Both the position numbers and the translations under genes were made by a program. The notes under the pieces are model-generated. The model was not told where the DNA came from, made no database searches, and saw only the letters and a list, made by a program, of their open reading frames with translations. 64,000 nucleotides of DNA. Origin: Pythium myriotylum (taxonomy: Eukaryota > Oomycota > Peronosporomycetes > Pythiales > Pythiaceae). The DNA is taken from NCBI GenBank assembly GCA_023091665.1, contig JALJCQ010000011.1:2480001-2544000 (forward strand), read 5' to 3'. Positions 40,086 to 52,044 of the stretch are shown here, piece after piece (positions within the stretch are counted from its first letter, which is position 1; every line of letters starts with the position of its first letter).

Positions 40086-43000
40086 ATGTCGGGAGGTGTC
40101 CACCATGGAGCCGTGGCGTCGTCGGCCTGTATGCAGGCGCTGCTGACGGCGCTCCACGGCGCCACGCGCGCGTCGCTCGCCGAAGAGCGTCTGCGGCTTG
40201 CGGACCTCGTCGCGCTCGGCAGAAAGGACGACTCGCGCCAGGAGCTGCTCACGAGCGACGCGCTCGACACGCTCGCAGCCTACGTTGCCGTTGCAGCTAC
40301 CGAGCTCACGGACACGCTGGTGGAGCTGCTGGCGACGCTCGCGTGCGACCACAGCCACTCGGTGAGGACGCGGCTCGCGGAGAGACCGGCGCTGCTGGCG
40401 CTGCCGCTGCGCTGTCTCCAGACGCTGGCGGCGAAGAAACCAAGCAAGAAACGGACGCGCACGATGCGCATCGCGCTCGAGCTCACAGAGATGCTGAGCG
40501 CCACGGACGCAGCGAAGAGAGAGAACCATCAGGGACAGGTGGTCGTCGTGCTCGTGCGCGTGCTGGAGAACCCGCAGGACGACGAGTCGCTGCTGCTGCA
40601 TGCGGTCCACGTGCTGACAGCAACGATGGAGATGCGACGTGCTAATATTCACACGGCAGCCAACTTCAACGCCGCCGCGGTGCTACTACGCCTCTTGGAC
40701 ACAGTACGTGGTGTTTGTGATGCATGGCACGTATTAGATAGATGAAGTATTGTTGATACGTTCATTGCATTAGTCGAGCGAGCGTATGGACTTCAAGCGT
40801 GCAGTTTGTACAGCGCTGCTGGTCGTTGCCTCAGCTCCAGAACTCGTGTCTGTTATCGCAGCCAACAACGCCATCCATTCGATCGCACTGTGTTTGAGAC
40901 TTCGGGCGCTCAATCGCCATGTCGAGACTGCAGCGTTCCAGCTGCTTCTCAGGCTGTGCCAGGAGTCTCACGTGTACGGCCAAGTAATTAACGAAGAGTT
41001 AATTCCCGTGCTCTTCCAAATACTTAGTCGAAGCCCTACACATGAGGTGACAAACGCTGCCTGCCGTGTGCTAGAAGGAGTTGCTTGCTTTGCTGTCGGC
41101 AATAAACTCGACCTGTCGCCGTTCATGAATGCTGGGTTGGTATGTCGAGGATCTGTTGTGGTAGAGGCGGTGGCTAGCCACTCCCACGACGTCGCTCTTG
41201 TGGCTTGCACATTTCGCTTCTTTGGAAATATGCTGCGAAACCCTACAGAGCTTGCTGCGCTCATGAATGGCGAGACCCTCGAAGGTCTGCTCGGAATGTA
41301 TATTCTCTACTGCGGATCCACTGGCAATTCGGCTTCCGAGCTCGGAGATCTCCTGGCAACCCTTGTTTCGCGACTTCATCGAGGGATCGTTGACGGTATC
41401 ACTTTTGAAAACGAAGACAAGTCGCTACCAGCTTTATTTCTGTGTCTTCGTAGCCACACGGCAGACCTGCAGTTTGCTTCCAATGTGTTTGCTCTGGTCA
41501 CAAAACATTGGGGTTCCATGAGTTTGGTGAGGTAACACTATGGGTGGGTGTTGAAGAGATCGAAGTTTCTCACACTGAATCTGATAGACAAAAAGTGCTC
41601 AAGCTCTATCCGGATTTGTCGGCATCGCGGTGGAGCTGTTACTGCTTCACTGTGGTGACGGTGGAAGCAGTTCACTGGTTCAGGTACCGAAATGGAGGCA
41701 TAGATGTGGCTGAAGCACATCGTTGATTCCGTTCGTGATGCAGCTGGTGAATCTCCTATACTTCCTTCGGAACATTCTCCTCACCAACGACGGCGGTGAT
41801 GTCGTGTTAGCGTGCGGCGGGTTCGCCCTCTCCCGGTCCTTATCACAGCACCTTCCAAAGCGGCCTGGCCCTCCTACTACAGTTGTGTTGCCGTCTTCGC
41901 TGGGTCCGTCTGCGAGTTCCATCTCGCTGCACAGTGGAGATTCATCCACAGCCACCAATCATTTCCAGAAGATGGGTCGTATCGTGGTGGATATGCTAAA
42001 TCGTGCCCTCTCTTCAGCTGTGAACCACGTCACAGCGGCCGAAGGTCAAGATATCTCTATTCAAGAAGTCGCAGGCGACCAACTCGATCCACACCATGAT
42101 TCTACTGGCTCATGTACAAAGTATGACCGAAACGCTACTTTGGTTGATAGATGTGAGCAGAGCGAAAATGAATCCTGGATTGCGGGCGGAATGAATGAGC
42201 AGATCAAGCAGCAAAAGTCTCCTTCCAATCCGGCAACATGTGACCCTAGTCATTGTGCTAGTCAAGAGGCGGTTACGAATAGAAATGACGACGATGAGGT
42301 TGATGATGAAGCCAATGATGACGGTAGTGACTCGGACGGTGAGGAGGAAGATGGACCGATTATTCAAGCGGAGCAGCTGCAAAGCAGGAATAGCGAAGGC
42401 ATGACGGTAGAATGTCGGGAGAAGCAAGCCCATGGAGAAAATTCGTCATCAAGACAAACTGCTGTGCCAACACCACGTCACATCCGTAACTCGCTCTCGT
42501 CACTGCATCCCGTCGACTCCTCAAAGCTTCTTGACCAGCAGTACTGCTTCGTTGATTATGACAGCATTCGATATCCGAAACATCCCAGTCGAGATCATCC
42601 TTCACACCATGATGCCACAGCAAGCTGCAACAAGAGCGATGGGTTTGCTTTGCTGCATGAACCACCAGCTCACGCTGAACCATGTCGACCTACGGATCCA
42701 AACGCTGCGGACGTGTTCGTTGACGCAGCGATACGGCGAAGAGAGCAGTTTGTTGCTTCAGACCCGCAGACTCGCGCTCGAATCGTTTACGAGAATACTG
42801 CTGTTTTCACGGATAGTAAACAACTGAGAACGAGCTGCAGTGGCATCCAACCACTTTGCAACGTGCACCATCCGTACGAAGTATTGGAGACGTCAACAGC
42901 GTTTAGTTTGGTCCCGAGCCTAACATTCGATAGCTGGTTTGAGAGCGGGAACCTGGAACGGGTGATTCAGATTGGCGAGTTCGAGTACGATCTCGTCCTC

Positions 43001-45435
43001 AGACGGGATCTCAACACGACTAGCCATACGCAGTGGTTCTATTTCGCCGTCAGCAACATCGGAAAGTCCGAGGCTAAATCTTCTAGTGGCTCTCGTTATC
43101 GATTCAACATTGTCAACTTATGCAAGCCTGACAGTCTCTTCAACCACGGTCTTCAGCCCGTAATTTATTCACTACGAGATGCTAGCGAACGACATGTGGG
43201 CTGGCGACGTGCAGGCGAAGACATCTACTATTTTCCAAACCCATTTTTACGATCTCCACCAACAATTCGACTCACGAACAGTGGCGATTCGAAAATCGCA
43301 AACCCTGAAGGGGAAGGCATTCCACACTTCGAGACCGAATCAAACACCAACTTGGTCTCGGCGAGGACTTCCTCCTCTTCAAACTATTTCACGCTGACAT
43401 TCACACTCGACTTGACCAACATCGATGACACTTACCTTATTGCCCACAGCTTTCCGTACACTTTCAGCGATCACCAGCGACACCTCCAGCGCATTCTCCA
43501 TCAGCACCGCCCAAGTAGGCGGCGCATGCCCCAAGTGATCAAGCATAGCGTATTGTGCACCACGCTCGAAGGCCGTCCTTGTGATCTGCTTACGATCTCT
43601 GACTTCTCTGCGAGCACACAAGAACTCAAGGCCCGCCGTGCAATCATAGTCACTGCTCGTGTCCACCCTGGAGAGGCACAAGCGTCTTGGATTATGCGAG
43701 GAGTTATTGAGTTTTTGGTGGGAAGCAGCGAAGTGGCCCGCGTGCTGCGGCGTTTATTTGTATTTCTTGTAGTGCCTATGTTGAATCCTGACGGAGTATT
43801 CCATGGCAATAGCCGTTGCTCACTCAGCGCGTGCGACCTTAACCGGCACTGGCACAGCCCGTCACCCCATCTCCACCCAACAATTTTCCACATCAAAGAG
43901 CTCGTTCGCAACGAGCAGTCGACCCGGGGCATCGTGTTCTTCTGTGACATCCACGGTCATTCACGCAAGAAGAATGTGTTCATGTACGGTTGTGACACAA
44001 AGAAACGGCCAAACCCTCGCGCCAGGCATTTTGCCAAGTTGCTTTCAACGCATCCAACAACCAGGAGGTTTGTCTCATTTATTGACTGCAGCTTCAAAGT
44101 TAGTAGAGACAAGGAAAACACAGCACGAGTAGTCCTCACAAAGGAGCTCAAGCTGAGCTGGTGCTTCACACTCGAGGCATCTTTTGGCGGTGCAAGCTTT
44201 GGTGAGCTTCAAGATATTCACTTCAACACGACCCACCTACGCCAAGTGGGCTTTGGATTATGCGAGACGTTGCTGCCGGCTTGCATTTCAGATATCGCAC
44301 TCCGCGACAAGATCTTCTCCCTCGTAGACGATCATACGGTATCTATTGCCTCACTGGTCGATAGCCACATGTGTGAAGCCGGTATTGTGAGTGATGGAAG
44401 GCTTGGCCCGATAAGCCAAACAGCTCAAGCGACCACACCTCGGAAAGACAAGGAAACTCTAGCCAAACACTCATCGAAGAAAGATCCTCATGCGCCTTCG
44501 AAGCTCCGAAGAAGACGAACGGTTGGAATACCAACTGAAGACGACCGTAAAGGAGTAATAAGTGCGTTGACGCAAAAGACGAGTCGAAAATTTTCAACAA
44601 GGAAACAGTCATCAAACGTGTCACGACGGAGGTCATCACCACTGGCCGCATCCCAGATAATCGAAGGTGAAAACAAGACGAAGGCCATGGAGACTGTTGC
44701 CGCACGGACACCCCGACGAGGCAACATGCCCAAGAAAAAGAGCGGAGAAATGAACCCAGGGGGTAAACCTCTATTGGATCTGATGGATGCATTTGTCCCC
44801 CCAGACGAAGAGGACACTCAATTGTACAAACTTCAAGCGCTAGTGCGTGGCTCCAGCAGTAGCACGAGCTCTAGCAGTGGCCATTCTGGCAGCTTACCCG
44901 TCACACCGGAGACGCCGCCGCAGTCCATTACTGCAGTGGAAACTTCCCCGTCCATTCCGCCACGTAGGCGTCTGACAGCAGTGTCTTGCCGAAACATCGG
45001 AGACTCTGATACAAGTGGTGCAACTCTCTTCCGCTTCACAAATAAAGACGCTGTCCCAATCATTTTACCACCACCAGTCGGCGAGCTTTTGCTGTCGCGG
45101 TCGCCAAAACCGCCGACGAAGGCGATCCGATTCAAAGGAGCTGGAAGGCAGTATGCAGCACTAAGTCCACCGGCAAAACCTCCTTCTCGGCCAACATTGT
45201 TTATGGTAAGAATCATGGATCTGTGCAAAGATCTGAGTTTTTAACCATCAATTTCGTGTTGACGCAGAAGTCAGAATCGGTAGCCTCGACTGTGGGTTAT
45301 GAGCCGGAACTGATCAATGCGTCTACTATCGCACTGAAGCAGCGAACATGTGTACACCTTGACGTGCCGAATGACAACAAAACACCTCGGCATTCTATCT
45401 CATCTTGCCACGTTGGTCGTAACGATATTTTATAG
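40086..45435 (+). CDS. Cytosolic carboxypeptidase, CCP1/Nna1-like, with ARM-like N-terminus
   Basis: Five exons: 40086-40703, 40774-41526, 41588-41683, 41744-45205, 45268-45435; 1698 residues. Residues 1-500 are helical with armadillo-like repeats (VLENPQDDESLLLHAVHVLT). A long acidic disordered linker follows, then the CCP N-domain (FDSWFESGNLERVIQIGEFEYDLVLR..HTQWFYFAVSN) and the M14 catalytic domain: zinc ligands in RVHPGEA and DIHGHS, the Asn/Arg pair in SACDLNRHW, and the catalytic Glu in FTLEASFGG, all present. CCPs remove Glu from tubulin tails, shaping axonemal and cytoplasmic microtubules, which fits a zoospore-forming organism. The ARM plus CCP build is that of CCP1. An ATG at 40035 would add 17 residues. 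Confidence 0.9.
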
Positions 45436-45444
45436 TATGTCCAA

Positions 45445-47355
45445 TTAGGCTGCAACCGATGCAGCTGCGCGTGCTGCTACAAGAAGGGTGTCGAGTCGTT
45501 GCTCGACCTGCCGAAGCCTACTCATCGTCTTCTCGTGATCTTCCTTCAACGAGGCCAGTAGCTCGTCCTGGCAGCGCTGCAGCTCGGTCGAGATGCTCCG
45601 AAACTCGTCTATAACTGTGTGGCGCACGCGTCGTTGCGCTGCTAGCCGAGCGTACAACGTATCTCGCACTACAAGGACAACGTTGTGAGATGCTAAGCAA
45701 ATGGACCCAGCTACTGATGTCGAAACGAACGTGGATTGGCCCGAAGGGTGCGTGTAAGCTGATCGCCAGCTCGTGATCGAGCACGTGCCCACCTCCACGC
45801 AGCCTGAATCGAACGTGCACAGGCATTTTTCAAGCGCTTTTGATGTGCTTGGCGTTTGAGAAGGTGCAGAAACCGCCGGTCACGCTCTCCTAACGACAAG
45901 GCACTAAACACCGCCGAGCTCTACCCGCGAGGAAGACACGATCAGTCAAACGGATACTATAGGCACACAATGATATCTGTGCAAATCTTACCAGAACACC
46001 GAAAAGAAGAATACCCATGAGCATGCCACCTAGGATGAGAAGTAGCTGCCCGGCGATTGTCACGGCATTCAGGTCGCCGTAACCAACTGTCCCCATCGTC
46101 AGCATAACGAGCCACATGGCGTTGGAAAGCGGTACGAGGTTTGGGTTCACCGGCGTCTCCACGATTGCGAGAGCGTATGATGTGAGAAAAAGTGTACCCA
46201 CTAGACCAACCAGCAGCACTTTAAACGGATGCGCTTGAAGGAAGCATTTGACTGCGAACAGCGAGCTTTGGGTGTCAACGTGGTGGATCGCGCCCAAGTA
46301 AGATGTCCGATAGCTGAGAATGACACGGTTAGGAAGCGATTGGCAAGGCATTCTGAGGTGAGACGACTTACTTCGAAAACTCTGAAAGGTTGAGGATAAC
46401 GCGCGGCAGCATATAGAGGCGCAGCAGCGCGAGCAAGCCGAGGACTTCGTAGCTGCATTGGTTTCACAGAGTCAGAACCAAGGGAGTCAAAGCAAGACGA
46501 TAAGGATGAACACGCACGGGTACGAGTAGACCATGTAGCAGCTTCCGTTGTCGGCCTGGAATGGCGCAGCGCAGCCTGCCTTGAGCGTTGGTCGGTCCAT
46601 GTAGTACTTCCACTCCCACACGGTAAAACTGCCTTCAACGCCCGGCGGGACGAATATCGAGCATACCACAAGCTCCGCCAACAGCGAGAATAGTATTCGT
46701 GGCATGCGGAAGACCGACACGTGCGGTGGCAGCACGTTGCGCATGACTAGGATCTCGCGTTGCAGCGTGAACCGCCAAACTACGAGTACGAGCAGTGCCG
46801 TCGTGAGCACGGCATTGACGATCCGCACAACGAGCTTGGCCGTCGAGCTGTTCGCGTACTCGTTATCCATGAACACCAGCAGCACGCCCATCTAGCCACC
46901 ACGAGTCCACAGTCATCAAGACGCATCTCTTCGCACCCGACTCGCACTTCTCACCATGGCAACAATGAACGCGATATTGTCCACGACTCGTCGGCGATCG
47001 TACCGTTGGTGGATCGTGTAGATCGTCTACACCCTCAAAGCACATGCGTCAAGAGCTTTCTCTTCACACCAGCAGCATAAAGACAGAGCGAGTGAGAGAG
47101 AGAGAGAGAGAGAGAGCTACGCACCTGGATCGCGCTGGCGGCGAAACGCAGGTCGCCGGCCGCGTCTCCTCCCGACGTGCTGCTCGAGCGCGGCAGGTAG
47201 GGACTCGCTCGGCGCGCGAGCAGCGTCTTGCGCGTGAGCACCTCGTTGTGGACTTTCTGCTGCACCTCGTCGCGCTGTTCCTGCAGCGACGAGCTCTTCT
47301 TGCGCAGCACGCCCGCGCGCCCGGGCGACGGCGGCGGCGACGGTCGCGGCAGCAT
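45445..47355 (-). CDS. SK-type calcium-activated potassium channel
   Basis: Seven exons: 47355-47125, 47026-46955, 46891-46518, 46452-46372, 46313-45992, 45920-45731, 45668-45445; 497 residues, every junction in phase. Membrane helices S1-S6 are visible (DNIAFIVAMMGVLLVFM; LVVRIVNAVLTTALLVLVVW; ILFSLLAELVVCSIFV; LLRLYMLPRVIL), the pore carries TMGTVGYGDL, and after S6 a calmodulin-binding domain (FLHLLKRQAHQKRLKNACAR) is followed by a coiled coil. That is the plan of animal SK/KCNN channels, which bind calmodulin constitutively and open on calcium. The S4-equivalent has only two Arg, as expected of a voltage-insensitive channel. Intron 1 holds a GA microsatellite. The stop codon is 9 bp from that of the convergent CCP gene. 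Confidence 0.88.
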
Positions 47356-47503
47356 GCTTGCTTGGGGCAAAAAGAGCACTTCGCTGATTCCAACTCAGCG
47401 AATCAGATTCATCAATTATTTTTTGGGACTGATTTATTTACCTCGCTCGAGTGGCCATGTCACTATAAGCTGGAGCTGCTCGCTCAGGTGAGAAAGGCGC
47501 AAA

Positions 47504-48772
47504 ATGGAGCATTGGTCGCTGGAGACTGGCGCGGTCGTGGAGCTCTCGCACGCGGCGCTGCGGCTGCGCGCGCTCGTGGAAAGGAAGAGCGACGACGGCG
47601 CGAAGGCCCACGGCGCCGGCGCCGTCGTGCTCTCGCTCTGCAGCCTCGAACGGCCCTACGAGAAGCTGCGCGTCGCGCTCAACGGCTCGGCCGGCTGGGC
47701 CGTCGCCGCCGCCAAGTTCACGGCGATGCAGATCGAAGAGGTGGACGTTCATAGCGAGAGCACAGCGCTTGTGCGGCTCAAGCCTGTCGCGTTCCAGAAG
47801 AAAACCAATCGAGCAGGCGGTCTTGGCTGGTACTTGGGCGTCGTGGCGGCCGACGAGAGCCACGCGCAGCCGGAACTGATCGGCGACGCGCCTGCGGATG
47901 CCACGAGTCTGTTCACACTCGCTGTCGTGTCGCGGCGCGGAGAGTTTGCGCTGGACGCTGAGCGCACGCTGTTCCAAGGAGATTTCGCGCGTGAGCCGTC
48001 GCGCATGCTCACCGACTCACAGCGCCACACGTTCATGCGCGATGGGTTCCTCCAGATCCGCGACGTCGTGCCACTTAAACTCATTAATGCCGTGCTACGC
48101 CGCATCAACCACGAGCTTGGCATCCCCGGGCGGATGATTGACGGAGGCGTCGAAGGCACAGGCAAGCTCGCAGGCAACGTCTCCAACTCCGACGACCTCC
48201 TCAATCTCTTTTACCGATCCGAGGCCAAGGCGTATGCCGAAGCGCTCGTCGGCAGCGGCATGATCGTGCCACCGCGAGGCGCACAGATCGCGCTGCGGTT
48301 CCCAGAGCTGGGCGAGCCGCGCGATCCGCAAGGCACTGAATGGCACACTGACGGGATGCGGCAGGGCAAGCGCCATCCGTTCACACTACTGCTCGGTATC
48401 ACGCTGTCCGATGTGCGCGAGCCCCTGGCTGGCAACTTCACCGTATTCCTCGGATCCCACCAAACGCTCCACAAGCTACTCCGCGACGACGGCAAGCTCG
48501 AAGGCTTTGACGACGAGTGCTACAAAGCCGACAGTGTCTGGGGCGACGGCACGCTGCCCGATCTCGGCGTGCCCGTGCAGCTTCTCGCCAGTCGAGGAGA
48601 CATCGTGCTCGCACACCCGAACCTCGCACACCGTGGAGGGCTCAATTTCTCGCCTGACATCCGCTATCAGATCTACTTCCGCCTCAAGCACGTGGACCAC
48701 GAGCATCTCCAGGAACTCGCGCGTGACGACCTCTACTGCGACCTCGAGGGCCTCCACCACTTGAAGGGATAG
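47504..48772 (+). CDS. Fe(II)/2-oxoglutarate dioxygenase, PhyH-like
   Basis: Intronless, 422 residues. The N-terminal 160 residues have no recognised domain. From about 165 on (RHTFMRDGFLQIRDVVP) it follows the phytanoyl-CoA dioxygenase pattern: iron ligands His and Asp in EWHTDGM, the distal His in HPNLAHRGGLNFS, and an Arg in RYQIYFRLKH for 2-oxoglutarate. The family hydroxylates varied small substrates; the substrate here cannot be told. It is divergent from the K+ channel gene (148 bp between starts), so a shared promoter is likely. Confidence 0.85.
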   Translation: MEHWSLETGAVVELSHAALRLRALVERKSDDGAKAHGAGAVVLSLCSLERPYEKLRVALNGSAGWAVAAAKFTAMQIEEVDVHSESTALVRLKPVAFQKKTNRAGGLGWYLGVVAADESHAQPELIGDAPADATSLFTLAVVSRRGEFALDAERTLFQGDFAREPSRMLTDSQRHTFMRDGFLQIRDVVPLKLINAVLRRINHELGIPGRMIDGGVEGTGKLAGNVSNSDDLLNLFYRSEAKAYAEALVGSGMIVPPRGAQIALRFPELGEPRDPQGTEWHTDGMRQGKRHPFTLLLGITLSDVREPLAGNFTVFLGSHQTLHKLLRDDGKLEGFDDECYKADSVWGDGTLPDLGVPVQLLASRGDIVLAHPNLAHRGGLNFSPDIRYQIYFRLKHVDHEHLQELARDDLYCDLEGLHHLKG

Positions 48773-48915
48773 CCGGAACTCGTGTGTTGTTGTGGGGGCT
48801 TTGTCATTTTTGAATTACAGTGTCGCGAGCTCTTTGCTCGCGTCGTTGGTCATGATGTAGATTCCTCTCGACACGCACATTCATAGATCAAAGGAGAACC
48901 GCTTCGGCTCCGTGC

Positions 48916-50928
48916 CTATATCCTACCCGACACCTGCGCGTCACTTGAAGCCGGAGGCGCCCGCGACTGTTGCTGCTGCTGGTCGTACATCTTCTGCGCG
49001 TACGGCGCCGCGACTTCGGTCGGGTACACGTTCTCCGCGTTCGGTGGTCGTGAGGCGTCGTAGCCGGCGCTGCTCGGTGCGGCGCGCGGCACCTGCGACG
49101 GGATCTGCTGCTGCGAGCTCGTGGACGCGAGAATGTCCTGGAAGTTCATTTTCCGCCGCCGCGCGTCCGTGAACTGGCCCATGTCGAGCGTGTGCGAGCG
49201 CGAGTCACGAGCTTGGCCCATGGGCGGCCCTGCCCTTCCACCGGGCATCGGTCGGCCTGTGAGCGATGGCAAGCCGGACGCGCCACCCGGAGCCCCAACA
49301 GGAGCTGGGATCGACGGCTGCGGAGCGCCCGTCGGCGGGTACTGCGCGCTGTTGATCGAGAGCGTGCGCATGGGCCGAGCCGGGTCGCCTTCGTAGCCCT
49401 GTGGATGTGGAGGCGCAGGGTAGACGCCTCCCGGGTAGCCCGGAGGAGGCATACCGCCTTGATAGCCACCGCTGCTTTCGCGACGCACGGCTGGCGGCGG
49501 AGGGAACTGCGAGTTGCCCGGGCCTGGGATCGAGGACCGTGCGGTCGGACGCGGCGGGAACATCGGATTGCCTTGTGAGGGGATCGAGCGGCGCTCACCG
49601 TAAGCCGGCGGCGGCGGGTACAGGGGGTTATCATGCGACGGGATCGAGCGGTACGCGGGGTGGCCGTGCTGTCATCCAAACACCAAAAAAACAGAGTCAG
49701 TAAGCCTGTTGTCACAAAAGATCCTAGGCATTCTGAAAAAGAGAGAACGCACCGGCACGGCGCCTGGACCGGGCTGCTGCGGAGGCGCAGGCGGCGGCTG
49801 CAGCAGCGCGCCGTAGCGGCCGACGTTGGTCTTGAACCAGAGCTCGATCTGCTGCACGTCGAGCCCCGTATCGCGCGAGAGCTGGAGCTTGTCCGAGTCG
49901 CCGGGCACGGGGTACTCCATGTGGGCGTGGGCTGCGACCCATTCGTGGAGGATCTGCAGGCACCGCGGCGAGAGCATAGCTCCCCGGCGGAAGCGCTTGT
50001 CGGCGTGGCCGAGGCCGTCAGCGTCGACGGCGTCGGGTCCCAACTCGTGCACACGCTTGCGGATGCGCATGGCGTCGAGGTAGTCGTCCATGTCGTGGCC
50101 CGTGGCCGATTCCGAGACCGAGCGCATGACACGTGGCGGGTACGCATGGGGCGGCGGCACGGCGTATCCCGGCGGCGCCGGCGGTGCGTCGTACGGGTGG
50201 TGGTAGCCCATGGGCTCACGTGGCGGAGCGCCGAGGCTGCCTCCGTCAAACGAGTGGCGGATCGCAGCGCGCGGTGGGTAGGGCGCGTCGCGGTAGCCCA
50301 TGGGCGGCGCGGCGCCCGGGAAGGACTCGCGTCCGCGGGTCTTCTCGTACTCCATGGCGGTCTGCAGTTGTCGCGAGTGCTCTCGACGCATCATGGGCTT
50401 CCAGATGCGCTTGCGCGCGTTCGTGAACCAGTTGGTGAGCTGCTTCATGTTGATGCCCGTCTTCTTGAGCAGCATTTGTTTATCCTGCGACGACCCCACG
50501 ACACATCCAGGTCAGCTACGCTCTCTCTCTTACAATCTTCCCATCATCGACGACCTTACCTCGTCGGTCGGGTACGGGTGTTTCACGTGCTCGGGCGAGA
50601 GCATCCATCCTTTGAGGATCGCGACCGTGTGCGGCGGGAGCTCTCGTCGGGACTTCTTGGAGGCCTTTTTGTCCTCGTCGTCGCCCTTGTCGGCCGCGCT
50701 GTCGCCGTCCTTGGCGGCGCTCGGCTTGCTTTCGTCGTCGTCGTCGTCGTCGTCGAGCTCGTCGTTCTCGCTCTCGCTCGGGGGCTTGGCCTCGTCTTTC
50801 GGCTTGCTCGCGTCGCCGTTCGCCGGCGCGTTCTCGTCGGCCTCGCGCGCGGCCGCCGCCGCCGCCATCTTGTGCAGCGCGTCCGCGTCGCGCGGACTCT
50901 CGACGGGCCGCGTCGACGCCGCCATCAT
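48916..50928 (-). CDS. TALE homeodomain protein with a second, divergent homeodomain
   Basis: Three exons: 50928-50560, 50484-49753, 49668-48916; 617 residues. The first homeodomain (about 93-155) is a clear TALE type: HPYPTDE, then the recognition helix NWFTNARKRIWKP; the exon 1-2 junction falls inside it. A Pro/Gly/Tyr-rich linker leads to a second homeodomain-like segment (about 285-347: LHEWVAAHAHMEYPVP, TGLDVQQIELWFKTNVGRY) in which the Asn and Arg of WFxNxR are lost or displaced. The rest is Pro-rich with poly-Gln near the end. The N-terminus is acidic. It is presumably a DNA-binding transcription factor; the second domain may bind differently or only proteins. A GCCAATCAG box lies 253 bp upstream. 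Confidence 0.9.
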
Positions 50929-52044
50929 CGTCTTTACGAAGGGGGGGGAGTTGGAGGTGGTTTCCAAACGTGCCACTCTCTCTCTCTTGGAGATCTCGGC
51001 TGTCGCGTCGTCGAGGGACACACACACGTAATGCGAGGCGCGTCCGAGCACAGCGAGGAGAGGGGGGAAGGAGGAAGGCGACGACAAGGGGGGGGGGGGG
51101 AAGCAGCCGCCTTCGCTCGTCGGCAGCTCCCGCTGATCTGAGCCGCTCGACTCAGACGCGGAAGAAGGAAGCGTCGACCAGCCAATCAGCAACTGTCAGA
51201 GAACTGTCACGCCCATCACCTGCGAAAACGCATACCCCGTCGGATCGACTTGCATAAATCAGATCGCAGAGAGGGCGCCGCTGTTGCGGGAACTTGATAT
51301 TTGCCAAAGAGACAGTTGGGAAGAGCGACCCGGCGGGCGAGGGTCGAGAAAATGAACAGCGCGGGAGCTGTCAATGGCCGGATGGGGGGGGGGGAGGGGG
51401 ACGGGAGAGCGATCCTCGGGGCAGCACGAGGGGACATGTTCGAAAATGGGAAATTAGCAAGATCGCAGTCTTGTCGCAAGGAGCGACGGCGGATCTGGTC
51501 GGGGGGAACTCCGGAGGTTCTTAAAATAGTTTAATGTAGTAAATATATTTAAATATTTTTTTTTTTACAAAAGACTTTTTCCTTGACGAGGGTCTCACCA
51601 ATCTACGAACAGGGTGACCAGAGGCTCGAGCCCCAGCAGGCCACGGTCGTCAGGTCGGGCGGCAGCTGGTCTGGTCTTCAGGAGTGGACCAGTGGGTTCG
51701 CACGCGCGCTCTCTCTCTCTCTCTCTCAGTCTGTCTTGTGGAGGGAGACTGAGGATGACGCCGCGTGGCAGAGAAGGTCGGGTCGGGATGACGGGTCCCG
51801 ACGGTACCCACTGGGCGCATGGCCATCTCGCCGGGAGGAGAATCGTGCCTTCTTTGTGGACCCGTCAACCCAGTCAGCTCGTGTCCAGAAAGAGCTCGCG
51901 AGCTTCAACTTGGCGACTGGAATGGTGTGGACCACACCTTTCCACCCGATCAATTACGTGGGCCACGTTAAAGATGGGCCTATCCAAGTCCACCGTGACG
52001 ATGGATGGAAGGGGAGGGAGGGATGAGATGGAGCTCTTCACGAG
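50929..52044. other. 1.1 kb divergent intergenic region with poly-G and AT tracts
   Basis: It contains runs of 8 G (50941-50948), 13 G (51088-51100) and 11 G (51384-51394), the GCCAATCAG box at 51181-51189, an AT-rich stretch with oligo-T (about 51530-51577) and a CT microsatellite (about 51708-51728). A plus-strand frame at 51583-52026 is open but runs through the microsatellite and is not called. Confidence 0.5.
51181..51189. promoter_or_regulatory. GCCAATCAG box (homeodomain gene)
   Basis: Exact match to the boxes at 17676 and 18813; 253 bp upstream of the start at 50928. Confidence 0.45.

Noticed and set aside
51583..52026. 147-codon plus frame upstream of the pol X-like gene
   Set aside because: Runs through a CT microsatellite and shows no family; more likely leader sequence of the pol X-like transcript, though an upstream exon cannot be excluded.
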